A DNA stretch of 64,000 bases. It comes from Alteromonas lipotrueiana. GTDB taxonomy: Bacteria > Pseudomonadota > Gammaproteobacteria > Enterobacterales > Alteromonadaceae. The DNA is taken from contig NZ_JAESDK010000002.1 in NCBI RefSeq assembly GCF_019249245.1, positions 186,001 through 250,000 on the forward strand. Direction: 5' to 3'. The translations under genes and the position numbers were made by a program. The notes beneath the pieces are model-generated. The model did not search any database, was not told the DNA's origin, and was given only the letters and a program-made list of their open reading frames with translations. Below, in pieces: positions 37,079 to 45,329 of the stretch (positions are counted from its first letter, which is position 1; the number at the start of each line of letters is the position of its first letter).

Positions 37079-37561
37079 TTAGTGGTCGTTACCTGAACCC
37101 GGACCATGGGCATGGCCATGCTCAAGTTCTTCGGCAGTAGGTTCGCGAACATCTACCACTTCAACGTCAAAAGACAATGGCACACCTGCTAAAGGATGGT
37201 TACCATCGATAACCACATGCTCTTCTGAGGTATCGATGACCATTACCGATTGTTCACCCTGGTCGGTAGTGGCACGAAAAGACATACCAACTTCGACATC
37301 CATACCCTCAAACATATTGCGGGGTACCTGTTGAACCAGTTCATCAGCGCGCTGGCCATAGGCTTTATCGGGTTCTACTGATACAGAAAACTGTTCGCCT
37401 TTTTCTTTGCCTTCTAGTGCGTCCTCAAGCCCTTCTATTAAAAAGCGCTTACCTAACAATACCGTCAGGGGCTCTTTATCTACAGAAGAATCAAGCTGAG
37501 TGCCATCTTGTGCAGATACGGTATAGTGAAGGGTGACGACACTGTCTGATGTGATTGTCAT
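37079..37561 (-). CDS. slyD: FKBP-type peptidyl-prolyl isomerase SlyD
   Basis: SlyD is a cytosolic FKBP chaperone with a flap domain; the E. coli protein also delivers nickel. I start at ATG 37561, behind AGGA, giving 160 residues that begin MTITSDSVVTLHYTVSAQDG. The FKBP part and the inserted flap (KAYGQRADELVQQVPRNMF to VIDGNHPLAGVPLSFDVEV) are complete. The metal-binding tail is short (HGHAHGPGSGNDH), so nickel capacity is probably low. The related FkpB is at 23721-24170. Confidence 0.92.
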   Translation of the reverse strand: MTITSDSVVTLHYTVSAQDGTQLDSSVDKEPLTVLLGKRFLIEGLEDALEGKEKGEQFSVSVEPDKAYGQRADELVQQVPRNMFEGMDVEVGMSFRATTDQGEQSVMVIDTSEEHVVIDGNHPLAGVPLSFDVEVVDVREPTAEELEHGHAHGPGSGNDH

Positions 37562-37640
37562 AAAAAATCCTGAGTTTTGCATGGCAGTCTTACTGCCGTG
37601 AATTTTGCATCTTCACAATAAACTATTGCAAAGACGCTCG

Positions 37641-38618
37641 TTACTTTTTGCTATCTTCAATTGAGTAAGGTAAAGGCTCTATTGAAAATGTAGGCTGCTC
37701 TGTTTTAGCCAGTCTGAAAACATCATCAGAAGTCGTATCGTTATTGATCACTGCCAACAACCAGGTTTCATTACCCAGTACAGCATGCCGGATAACCGCG
37801 CCGCCGCGCCGCCAGTTTTCGCCGAGCTGCTTTTCAATAACCGCATCGGTACTTACCGTTAAGGCTGTCTGTGTTTTAAACGCAAACGCAGCGCGCTTGT
37901 TGCGACCCAGATACCGGGTACGAGCCACGACTTCCTGACCCATATAGCAGCCTTTGCTAAAATCGATACCTGCTAAAGCCTGAACATTCATCATTTGAGG
38001 AACATACTCATTGCTGTGATCAGCGGTAACATGAGGCACCGCATTTTGCACAGATAAAGCTTCAAAAACTTCATGGCTGTACTGCGTTATAGGGGTGGTA
38101 TTTGAAAATTCAACCAATTGCTGACAAAAACTCTGCTCAGCGATCACTAAAAACACCTCTTGTGCATAATCCAGTTTGATTACCACACCATGGTCAAAGC
38201 TTTGTGCCTGCATAGAAGACTCAGGCGGGGTGAGGCCTTGTTCTTTAAGCCAGTTTAAAACTTTATGCCCGCCCACCGCGACCTGAGAATATTGGTCGCT
38301 GGCATCTTCAATATTTACTTTAGAAAATACACCGTATTTATTCAACTGTGCGTGAGTCATTGCCAGTGCACTTTTTTCAATACTTAACAAAATCTCGTCT
38401 TGAAAACGGGTAACAATCTGCAAAGACCAGGTTTTTCCTTTAAAATCACAATGAGCAGAATGTCTTGCCTGAGTTTCACTTAACGCGTTTATATCTATCG
38501 TAAGCTGACCCTGCAAATATTTAATTCTGTCTTCACCACCCACCGTTAAAAGGCCATAATGGGAAAGCGGAATAATAAAATCTTCAGAAAGTTCACTGAG
38601 TCTGGCTGGCAAATTCAT
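37641..38618 (-). CDS. ygfZ: Folate-binding iron-sulfur cluster repair protein YgfZ
   Basis: YgfZ is a GcvT-like, tetrahydrofolate-binding protein needed for some iron-sulfur enzymes. The family hallmark KGCYMGQEVVART is present near residue 225, with its essential Cys. The N-terminal ADGEDR-like KYLQGQLTIDI region fits the fold. I choose ATG 38618 (325 residues); a GTG at 38627 is equally possible. It is divergent from sdhE-ygfX. NadB, a flavoprotein, and SdhE, a flavinylation factor, are encoded nearby. Confidence 0.92.
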   Translation of the reverse strand: MNLPARLSELSEDFIIPLSHYGLLTVGGEDRIKYLQGQLTIDINALSETQARHSAHCDFKGKTWSLQIVTRFQDEILLSIEKSALAMTHAQLNKYGVFSKVNIEDASDQYSQVAVGGHKVLNWLKEQGLTPPESSMQAQSFDHGVVIKLDYAQEVFLVIAEQSFCQQLVEFSNTTPITQYSHEVFEALSVQNAVPHVTADHSNEYVPQMMNVQALAGIDFSKGCYMGQEVVARTRYLGRNKRAAFAFKTQTALTVSTDAVIEKQLGENWRRGGAVIRHAVLGNETWLLAVINNDTTSDDVFRLAKTEQPTFSIEPLPYSIEDSKK

Positions 38619-38774
38619 AAACAACACGTACCTTTATATACATCGATAGCAATAGTGTTGGGATGAACCAAACAGAAGCAAGGGAAAGAGATTGAAAAAC
38701 GGCAAAAAGGGCAGTGATTCGCTTTGTTTCAACGTGGTATGATACGCCTACTTTAATGACAGGTTATATGGTTT

Positions 38775-39026
38775 ATGTTTTCACCCAAAAGATATGCACG
38801 TCTTAAGTGGGCGTGTCGTAGAGGCATGCTAGAACTTGATGTCCTGTTTTTGCCTTTTGTTGAAACTGGCTTTAATGAAATGAGTTTTGAACAGCAGGAA
38901 ACTTTTGAACGACTTCTTACCAGTGACGATCCCGATTTATTCGCCTGGTTTATGGGCCATCAAAAATGCGAAGACACAGAGCTGGCCGGTATGGTTCAAC
39001 ATATTTTAAGTCGTGTTAAAGTATAA
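38775..39026 (+). CDS. sdhE: Succinate dehydrogenase flavinylation factor SdhE
   Basis: SdhE (formerly YgfY/CptB) is a small soluble protein that promotes covalent FAD attachment to SdhA and FrdA. It has 83 residues. The conserved RGxxE motif is RRGMLELD (about residues 15-22), and the WACRRG context, EQQETFERLL and DLFAWFMG match the family. It overlaps ygfX by 14 bases, so the pair is translationally coupled, as in E. coli. Confidence 0.95.
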   Translation: MFSPKRYARLKWACRRGMLELDVLFLPFVETGFNEMSFEQQETFERLLTSDDPDLFAWFMGHQKCEDTELAGMVQHILSRVKV

Positions 39027-39468
39027 ATTTAGCTTATATTCTCATCCTATTCGTCGATGGCAAAGGTTACTGCCAGTGTGCGCTGCTGCAATAGCAACGG
39101 TATGCATGCCCGAACAAGTTTACAGTTATATTGGCAAACCCGCGGTTTTTGTTTGTCTTGTTTTGCTGGCGGTGATTACGTATAAAACTAAAGACTATGC
39201 TTTGCAGCCCACCCGGCGGCTGGTTATCTTTGATGGGGTTTCACGGTGGCAACAGGCTACCGTAGCCGACGAGTTAGCTGAAGCCCCGGTGTGGTTATTG
39301 TCACGGCAATCTCGTCACACGCCTTTAGGGTTGTATTTACACTTCTGTTGCTCAGGACAGCAAGATCATTACCATTGGGTAGGGCGTACCGAATGTTCAC
39401 AAAAACACTATCGGCGACTGTCACGGGCTATTCTTCATCTTCAACAAGCTTCATTACCAACTCATTAA
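39013..39468 (+). CDS. ygfX: YgfX/CptA family membrane protein
   Basis: Protein of 151 residues with two membrane segments (about 18-35 and 41-57) followed by a soluble C-terminal part with LRRLVIFDGVSRWQ-like and SRQSRHTPLGLYLHF stretches. The start GTG at 39013 lies inside the sdhE 3' end. The pairing with sdhE is the main support; sequence similarity in this family is low. In E. coli YgfX has been described as the toxin of a toxin-antitoxin pair affecting cytoskeletal proteins, but the SdhE role has been revised. Confidence 0.75.
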   Translation: MLKYKFSLYSHPIRRWQRLLPVCAAAIATVCMPEQVYSYIGKPAVFVCLVLLAVITYKTKDYALQPTRRLVIFDGVSRWQQATVADELAEAPVWLLSRQSRHTPLGLYLHFCCSGQQDHYHWVGRTECSQKHYRRLSRAILHLQQASLPTH

Positions 39469-39474
39469 TTGCTT

Positions 39475-40335
39475 ATGAAATCACTGAATCTTTTTTTTAA
39501 TGCGTTAACCCGGCGTAGCGACAAACAACGGCTTATACAATTTAAGCCGCCGGCGTTACCCAGTTGTCAGTATTCACGTGTGGTTGATATTGATGCAGGC
39601 CATTATCACCAATACTGTGATTTAGTAAAATGGTCGCCTGCTGACTCTTTGCATCCATGTTATCTGCAAATGCTCAGCTTACCACTGCAACTTCAGTGTT
39701 TAACCACGGTGAATAGCCCGTTTCCGGTGATGGGATTAATTCATAAAGCCAACCAGATTATTCAGCATGATCGCGTAGACACAAAAGCGCCTTTTGTCCT
39801 TTATGCCCGGTATCATGCTGCGCGAGCGCATTCGAAGGGTTGGGTGATAGATATTGAAGTGACCGCCCAGCAACGACAACAAACGGTTTATCGAGCCGTA
39901 GGTTCATATCTGGTAAAGGCAAAAGCACCGCATGTCGATCTCAATGCTCGCCGGCGCTCGCCCCTGCCGTTTATATTACCCGAAACCGCCCAAGAGCTTA
40001 GTGCATTAATCGCACGTAAAGATATCGGTCGAAAATATGCCCGCGTATCTAATGACTACAATCCTATCCATCTTAGTCGAAGCAGTGCAATGCTATTTGG
40101 TTTTAAACAGGCCATTGCACATGGTATGTGGACACTGGCCCATACATGGAGCAGCCTGCCTGAAGTAAATAGCCCCGGCAATTCAGGGTCTGCGAATATA
40201 AAGTGTGAATTTATCAAGCCTGTGCCATTGCCCGGTACAGCCCGGTGTTTTTATAGCAATGAAGCATCCACCACAGATTTTTGGTTAGCCAATAATTCGC
40301 TCACTTCACCACATATTATAGGCAAGATTGGATAG
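39475..40335 (+). CDS. MaoC-like hot-dog domain protein
   Basis: Protein of 286 residues of the MaoC/R-specific enoyl-CoA hydratase class. The C-terminal hot-dog domain has the catalytic-type motif SNDYNPIHLSR followed by FGFKQAIAHGMWTLAHTW. The N-terminal half looks like a second, degenerate hot-dog fold. An acyl-thioester hydratase role is likely, but the substrate is unknown. It follows ygfX directly; I start at ATG 39475, though a TTG at 39469 is also possible. The 3' end runs into a 14-base tandem repeat. Confidence 0.75.
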   Translation: MKSLNLFFNALTRRSDKQRLIQFKPPALPSCQYSRVVDIDAGHYHQYCDLVKWSPADSLHPCYLQMLSLPLQLQCLTTVNSPFPVMGLIHKANQIIQHDRVDTKAPFVLYARYHAARAHSKGWVIDIEVTAQQRQQTVYRAVGSYLVKAKAPHVDLNARRRSPLPFILPETAQELSALIARKDIGRKYARVSNDYNPIHLSRSSAMLFGFKQAIAHGMWTLAHTWSSLPEVNSPGNSGSANIKCEFIKPVPLPGTARCFYSNEASTTDFWLANNSLTSPHIIGKIG

Positions 40336-40368
40336 GCAGAATTGAATAGGCAGAATTGAATAGGCAGG
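40327..40368. repeat. Three tandem 14-base repeats at the end of the MaoC-like gene
   Basis: Units at 40327-40340, 40341-40354 and 40355-40368 read ATTGRATAGGCAGR (R = A or G), differing at one or two positions. The first unit contains the stop codon of the MaoC-like gene; the others are non-coding. Confidence 0.85.
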
Positions 40369-40391
40369 AGTGAACCGTAACAAGTTTGAAG

Positions 40392-42056
40392 CTACGGCCC
40401 AAGCACGCCCGGTGTGTTTTTTGTGCGACTGGCTGACGGCATTAGCGTAGAAGGCTCTGAACTCTCTAAAGTGTCAGGATAATCAAGGTTAAAATGCAAG
40501 CCACGGCTTTCTTTACGCTGCATAGCGCACCGAACAATTAATTCGGCCACCGTGACCAGATTGCGCAGCTCTAAAAGGTTATTTGACACCCGAAAATGGG
40601 CATAGTATTCCTGAATTTCCTGCTCTAATAAATTAATACGTCGCAAAGCGCGCTCTAAGCGTTTGTTTGTGCGTACAATTCCTACGTAATCCCACATAAA
40701 CAGACGGAGTTCGTGCCAATTATGTTGAATAATTACCTCTTCATCAGAATTGGTAACCTGGCTTTCGTCCCACGGGGCAATATCTTCATTGCTGACGGGA
40801 GTATCCAAGCGACTCAGAATGTGTTCCGCTGCCGAGGTTGCATAGACCACACACTCTAGCAGTGAGTTTGACGCCATTCGATTGGCACCATGCAAGCCGG
40901 TATACGCCACTTCTCCTATCGCATAAACATTATCAAGGTCGGTAAGGGCGTGGGTGTCGGTAATCACCCCTCCGCAACTATAATGAGCAGCGGGTACCAC
41001 TGGTATTGGCTGGCGGGTGATATCAATACCTAAATCCAGGCAACGTTTTTGTATATTCGGAAAATGCTTTTCGATAAATTCGGCCGGCTTATGACTGATA
41101 TCCAAATACATACAATCAGCGCCCAGGCGCTTCATTTCGTAATCAATTGCTCTGGCGACAATATCCCTTGGCGCTAAATCGCCCCGTTTATCAAAATTGT
41201 GCATAAATCGGGTGCCATCAGCATGACAAAGCTGAGCCCCTTCGCCCCGAAGCGCTTCAGAGATCAAAAAGTTTCGTGCGTCTGGATGATACAAACACGT
41301 GGGATGAAACTGATTGAATTCCATATTGGCTACCCGACAGCCGGCACGCCATGCCATCGCAATACCGTCTCCGCTGGATACATCAGGGTTGGAGGTATAC
41401 TGATACACCTTACTGCCACCCCCCGTGGCCAGGGCAATAAAGCCTGAGCGGATAACTTCAACATGCTCGCGTTTCCGGCTCCATACATAGACCCCTGAGC
41501 AGCTACCCGGATGCTGTTTTGACTGAATCAGGTCAATAGCATTGTAACGTTCAAAAAAATGAATGTTGGGGTGTTTCGCTACTGCATCGTTCAAAGTGAT
41601 TTGTAACGCTTCGCCGGTGGCATCGGCGGCATGTAATATACGGCGGTGGCTATGCCCGCCTTCGCGGGTAAGATGATAACGCTCTTCACCCTGTTCGTTT
41701 TGCTCTTTATCAAACGGCACACCATAGCCTATGAGCCAGGTTAGTGCTTCTTTTGCCCGCTGGGCAGTGTAACGAACTGCGTTTTCGTCGCACAATCCGG
41801 CTCCGGCCTGTAAGGTGTCCTGAACATGTGCTTCAATAGAGTCTGTTTCGTCAAATACGGCTGCGATTCCGCCCTGTGCATAGCGAGTAGAACCTTCGTT
41901 ACGATCGCTTTTGCTAAGCACAATAACTTTACAATGATCAGCAAGTTTCAGTGCCAGGCTGAGACCTGCCGCACCGCTACCGATTATAAGAACATCACAT
42001 CGGTGTTCGATAGAGTGGGGTGAAGCAGAAGATAGTGAAGAGGACGCTGAATTCAT
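40392..42056 (-). CDS. nadB: L-aspartate oxidase
   Basis: Flavoprotein making iminoaspartate from aspartate, first step of de novo NAD synthesis; nadE, the last step, lies at 35800. It has 554 residues. FAD-binding motif [30 protein letters not shown]-like [16 protein letters not shown]; catalytic region [16 protein letters not shown]; and HPTCLYHP and [13 protein letters not shown] are present. The C-terminal helical domain is complete and ends in a serine- and proline-containing extension. It is divergent from rpoE, as in E. coli. Confidence 0.96.
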   Translation of the reverse strand: MNSASSSLSSASPHSIEHRCDVLIIGSGAAGLSLALKLADHCKVIVLSKSDRNEGSTRYAQGGIAAVFDETDSIEAHVQDTLQAGAGLCDENAVRYTAQRAKEALTWLIGYGVPFDKEQNEQGEERYHLTREGGHSHRRILHAADATGEALQITLNDAVAKHPNIHFFERYNAIDLIQSKQHPGSCSGVYVWSRKREHVEVIRSGFIALATGGGSKVYQYTSNPDVSSGDGIAMAWRAGCRVANMEFNQFHPTCLYHPDARNFLISEALRGEGAQLCHADGTRFMHNFDKRGDLAPRDIVARAIDYEMKRLGADCMYLDISHKPAEFIEKHFPNIQKRCLDLGIDITRQPIPVVPAAHYSCGGVITDTHALTDLDNVYAIGEVAYTGLHGANRMASNSLLECVVYATSAAEHILSRLDTPVSNEDIAPWDESQVTNSDEEVIIQHNWHELRLFMWDYVGIVRTNKRLERALRRINLLEQEIQEYYAHFRVSNNLLELRNLVTVAELIVRCAMQRKESRGLHFNLDYPDTLESSEPSTLMPSASRTKNTPGVLGP

Positions 42057-42173
42057 GTATTTTAGCGGGTAATCATTAAGCTAAGGTTTGGCAAGTCTAA
42101 TGGATAAGCTGCAAAACTCAATGGCCTTATGTGTAATGGGGCGCGGAATTTACGATATTTATTAATTATAATA

Positions 42174-42201
42174 CGAACTTTATGAGTTTGTGTCAGTCTA
42201 C
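42174..42201 (+). promoter_or_regulatory. Probable sigma-E promoter of rpoE
   Basis: CGAACTT at 42174-42180 and TCTAC at 42197-42201, 16 bases apart, match the sigma-E pattern GGAACTT-N16-TCTGA or TCTAA except at one or two positions. A self-activated promoter here agrees with the known control of rpoE in E. coli. The rpoE start is about 55 bases downstream. Confidence 0.55.
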
Positions 42202-42254
42202 TTTGATGCTTAAGAGAGCTATTAAGTAGTAGAAGTATAGGAGTAATGGCTCGA

Positions 42255-42833
42255 ATGAGCGAGCAGATAACCGATCAACAACTTGTTGAAAAAGTACAAA
42301 GCGGTGACAAAAACGCGTTTAATCTGCTAGTAACACGGTATCAGCATAAAGTTATGCATTTGGTATCTCGCTATGTCAAAAACACCGGAGATGTGGCCGA
42401 TGTGACCCAGGATGCGTTTATAAAAGCATATAGGGCCTTACCTAATTTTCGTGGAGACAGCGCGTTTTATACCTGGCTTTACCGCATTGCGGTAAACAGT
42501 GCGAAGAATTATTTAGTTTCGCAGGGCCGAAAGCCGCCTGCAAGCGACGTTGACGCTGAAGATGCAGATTATTACGAAGGAAGCGATGCGCTCAGAGAGC
42601 ATTCGACGCCTGAACGTACTTTATTGTCAGATGAAATTGAATCCACCTTATTTCGGGCTGTTGAGAAACTGCCTGAAGATTTACGTATGGCCATAACCCT
42701 TCGCGAAATTGAAGGAATGAGCTACGAAGAAATAGCGAATGTAATGGAGTGTCCGGTTGGTACGGTACGCTCTCGTATTTTTCGGGCAAGGGAAGCAATT
42801 GATAAAGTTTTGCAGCCTTTGTTAGAAAATTGA
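42255..42833 (+). CDS. rpoE: RNA polymerase sigma factor RpoE (sigma-E)
   Basis: ECF sigma factor for the envelope stress response. It begins MSEQITDQQLVEKVQSGDKNAFN at ATG 42255, which matches the family; an ATG at 42246 would add three residues and lies very close to its AGGAG. The product has 192 residues. Region 2 contains YQHKVMHLVSRYVKNTGDVADVTQDAFIKAYRALPNFRGDSAFYTWLYRIA, here cited by its ends. Region 4 has LREIEGMSYEEIANVM and CPVGTVRSRIFRAR. It is first in rpoE-rseA-rseB-rseC and probably activates its own promoter. Confidence 0.97.
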   Translation: MSEQITDQQLVEKVQSGDKNAFNLLVTRYQHKVMHLVSRYVKNTGDVADVTQDAFIKAYRALPNFRGDSAFYTWLYRIAVNSAKNYLVSQGRKPPASDVDAEDADYYEGSDALREHSTPERTLLSDEIESTLFRAVEKLPEDLRMAITLREIEGMSYEEIANVMECPVGTVRSRIFRAREAIDKVLQPLLEN

Positions 42834-42906
42834 ACTTTTCTGTAATGCGTCGCACTAAACAGATGTTATAGGGTGTAGTGCGATCAGAACTGATCAGGAT
42901 GTTTAT

Positions 42907-43491
42907 ATGACGCAACAGCAAGAAAAATTGTCAGCCTTTATGGATGGCGAGCTTGATAGTAGTGAAATCTTGTCAGAAATTAAGCAAGATGCAGAACTTC
43001 AGGCAAAATGGCACCGCTACCATGTTATCCGCAGTGGCCTGCGTAAAGAGGCCACAGTGGCGCCGACGTTTGATATTACTGCTCAGGTGGCCGCAGCATT
43101 AGCCGATGAACCGGTAGTTATCGCGCCAAAGCAGTCTATGTGGAAGCGTTGGTCTGGCTCGGGTAAGGTTACCCCGTTTGCGAAGCATACTGGCCAGCTG
43201 GCGGTAGCCGCTTCAGTGGCTTTGGCGGTAATTTTAGGCGTTCAGCAAATGAATCAGCCTGCGCCGGTAAATACCCCTTCCGGGTCAGCCGTACCTTTAA
43301 TTGGAACCCCTGGTGGTTTAGCGCCGGTGAGCTTAGAGCAAACTCGTTCGTTACCACGCAACGATATGGCCGGTATGGTAGAAAAGAAACGTAAAATTAA
43401 TGCGTTAATTGCTGACCATAATCAGCAGATAAAACTAAAACAAACGACTAAAGAAGATCTTAAGCATCAAGAAAATCACCCTGAACAATAG
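42907..43491 (+). CDS. rseA: Anti-sigma-E factor RseA
   Basis: Single-pass inner-membrane protein that holds RpoE inactive until cleaved by DegS and RseP. It has 194 residues. The N-terminal cytoplasmic anti-sigma domain begins QQEKLSAFMDGELDSSEI and has KWHRYHVIRSGLRKE. The membrane segment is at about 96-115 (TGQLAVAASVALAVILGVQQ). The periplasmic tail has a Pro-rich start. It lies 73 bases after rpoE. Confidence 0.95.
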   Translation: MTQQQEKLSAFMDGELDSSEILSEIKQDAELQAKWHRYHVIRSGLRKEATVAPTFDITAQVAAALADEPVVIAPKQSMWKRWSGSGKVTPFAKHTGQLAVAASVALAVILGVQQMNQPAPVNTPSGSAVPLIGTPGGLAPVSLEQTRSLPRNDMAGMVEKKRKINALIADHNQQIKLKQTTKEDLKHQENHPEQ

Positions 43492-43526
43492 TTTTCAGTG
43501 GAGTAAAGTACCGATGAGTAAGCAGT

Positions 43527-44672
43527 GTGAATTTAACAACTCTGGATGTACCGGCTATTAAAATAAATTTTTATCGTCGCAGCCATGCGATTTTCAGACA
43601 AGTCAGTACAGCGGGGCTATTGGGCAGTATTGTGGTATCTGCTGCCTCGATTACCAGCCAGGCTGAAGCGGCTCAGGCCGTCTCTGAACCCATCACGAAC
43701 CAGGCAAAAGACGCCCAGGCAAAAGATAGTCAGGCCAGTGCGTCGCCGGGCGACCCTGCTGTAGACATCAAGGCATCCTCAAATGTAGCAGACTGGTTGA
43801 GCAAACTGGCGCACGTGGTGGCTTCTGCCAACTTTCAGGTTTCGTTTGTTCAGTCAAAACTGGGACAGGAGACCATTCCGTGGTTATGGCGCCATGCGGT
43901 ACTGGAAGATGGTACTGAAATGGAGCAGCTAAATTTGCAAAATGGTCCTGGACAGGAGCAAATCAGGGTTAACGACGTGGTTAGCGTGTTTGAGCCTGAT
44001 GTGCCGCCGTACAGTGTTCGTTCCGGTGCTATTCATGGTCCAATTCCGGCTATGTTGTTGCAGCAGCCAAAAAAACTCGAAGATGCCTATAAGTTTGTGG
44101 CTGTGGGGCGGGCCCGGGTATCGGGGCGTACTGCGCAACAATTACGCATTATCAGCCGCGATAACACCCGTTTTTCTTATCAGCTTTGGCTTGACGAGAC
44201 GAGCGGTATGCTACTTAAATTCAATACGTTAGATTTGCAGGGTAATGTTCTGGAGCAAATTCAGGTAACGTCGCTGGACATTACTCAAGGCCCTCATGAC
44301 TATTTTTCTAAAGTGAATCAGTCTTCTTTACCGCAATCGGTCACGGGCAATCTTAGTCGTTCTGATAAACACAAATGGCAAGTCAGCTATCTGCCCCAGG
44401 GCATGGTTGAGATAAGCGGTAATGTGCGTCGATTAGCCCTCACCGGGCAGGCAGTAGAACATAAGCTATTTAGTGATGGTCTGGTGGATGTTTCTATATA
44501 TGTGCAATCAGCGAAACAAGCGATTGGTAGCGATCTTGCCTTGCGTCATGATTTAAGCACATTTCTTACCTTCACCAGAGGCGCAGCACAAATTACCGTA
44601 TTGGGCGAAATTCCTCTGCAGACCGCCACCGCCATGGCAAAATCTATCTCGCTAACGGATAAAAAACAATGA
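43527..44672 (+). CDS. rseB: Sigma-E regulatory protein RseB
   Basis: Periplasmic protein that shields RseA from DegS and senses mislocalised lipoprotein or LPS. Family matches include VADWLSKLAHVVASANFQVSFV and the two-domain layout of MucB/RseB. The start is GTG at 43527, giving 381 residues and a long N-terminal signal region (hydrophobic part about 28-43, cleavage near SQAEA). Directly before it lies a well-spaced ATG in another frame (see the finding on 43514-43561). An Ala/Gln/Lys-rich linker (about 47-80) follows the signal peptide. Confidence 0.92.
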   Translation: MNLTTLDVPAIKINFYRRSHAIFRQVSTAGLLGSIVVSAASITSQAEAAQAVSEPITNQAKDAQAKDSQASASPGDPAVDIKASSNVADWLSKLAHVVASANFQVSFVQSKLGQETIPWLWRHAVLEDGTEMEQLNLQNGPGQEQIRVNDVVSVFEPDVPPYSVRSGAIHGPIPAMLLQQPKKLEDAYKFVAVGRARVSGRTAQQLRIISRDNTRFSYQLWLDETSGMLLKFNTLDLQGNVLEQIQVTSLDITQGPHDYFSKVNQSSLPQSVTGNLSRSDKHKWQVSYLPQGMVEISGNVRRLALTGQAVEHKLFSDGLVDVSIYVQSAKQAIGSDLALRHDLSTFLTFTRGAAQITVLGEIPLQTATAMAKSISLTDKKQ

Positions 44673-45139
44673 TCACCGAGACTGCACGGGTGGTTGCCAT
44701 AAAAGACGATTGTATAACCGTAGAGGCGGCCATTAAGTCTACTTGTTCAACCTGCCAGGCCCAGTCTGATTGTGGTTCGGGGGTTATTTCGCGAGCTATG
44801 GCCCCGAAGGTACAGCATTTAGTTATTGAAAGCCCCATGTCGGTTCGTATTGGTGATACCGTTAAAGTAGGTATACCTGAAACAGGTCTGTTAAGCGCTT
44901 CGGTATGGCTATATTTAGTACCTTTGCTGGTTTTTATTTTTGCCTCGGTGGGATTAACTCAGTTTTTGGTCTGGGTAAACTTTAGTCACGAACTTTTGGT
45001 TGTTGCAGGTGCTATGCTTATTACGCTGGCCGCATTTGTGGGCATTTCCGGGCACCTTAAAAAAGCAGACAAAAGCCGTTTTCGTCCAGTCATTCTTTCG
45101 ATTTTACCTGCCCCTGTAGCAAAGCCTTCCGCGCAATAA
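44669..45139 (+). CDS. rseC: Sigma-E regulator RseC / MucC
   Basis: Small inner-membrane protein of 156 residues, positive modulator of the sigma-E system and linked in E. coli to SoxR reduction. The N-terminal part has the conserved cysteine cluster STCSTCQAQSDCGSG. Two membrane segments follow (about 78-98 and 108-125). It overlaps rseB by 4 bases (44669-44672). Confidence 0.93.
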   Translation: MITETARVVAIKDDCITVEAAIKSTCSTCQAQSDCGSGVISRAMAPKVQHLVIESPMSVRIGDTVKVGIPETGLLSASVWLYLVPLLVFIFASVGLTQFLVWVNFSHELLVVAGAMLITLAAFVGISGHLKKADKSRFRPVILSILPAPVAKPSAQ

Positions 45140-45146
45140 TCTACCC

Positions 45147-45163
45147 GAATCAATCATTGATTC
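45147..45163. repeat. 17-base perfect dyad upstream of lepA
   Basis: GAATCAAT and ATTGATTC flank a single C. The position, just after the rseC stop and about 170 bases before lepA, is compatible with an operator, but no regulator can be named. It is not followed by a T-run. Confidence 0.5.
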
Positions 45164-45329
45164 ATTGCAGATGAACTAATTCGCTTTTATGTTCAGAAAT
45201 AGGTAAAATCCGCACTCTTTACGCTGTTATCCGACTTTGTTTTATACAATGAAATGACAGCGCCTCTGTGTCTTTGCTACGGCAAAGTATTTATAACGTT
45301 TTGACTTATTGCAGGTAACCTCCAGCATT

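Noticed and set aside
39013-39468. sdhE-ygfX as a toxin-antitoxin module
   Set aside because: The pair was once described that way in E. coli, but SdhE is a well-supported flavinylation factor; nothing in this sequence adds toxin evidence.
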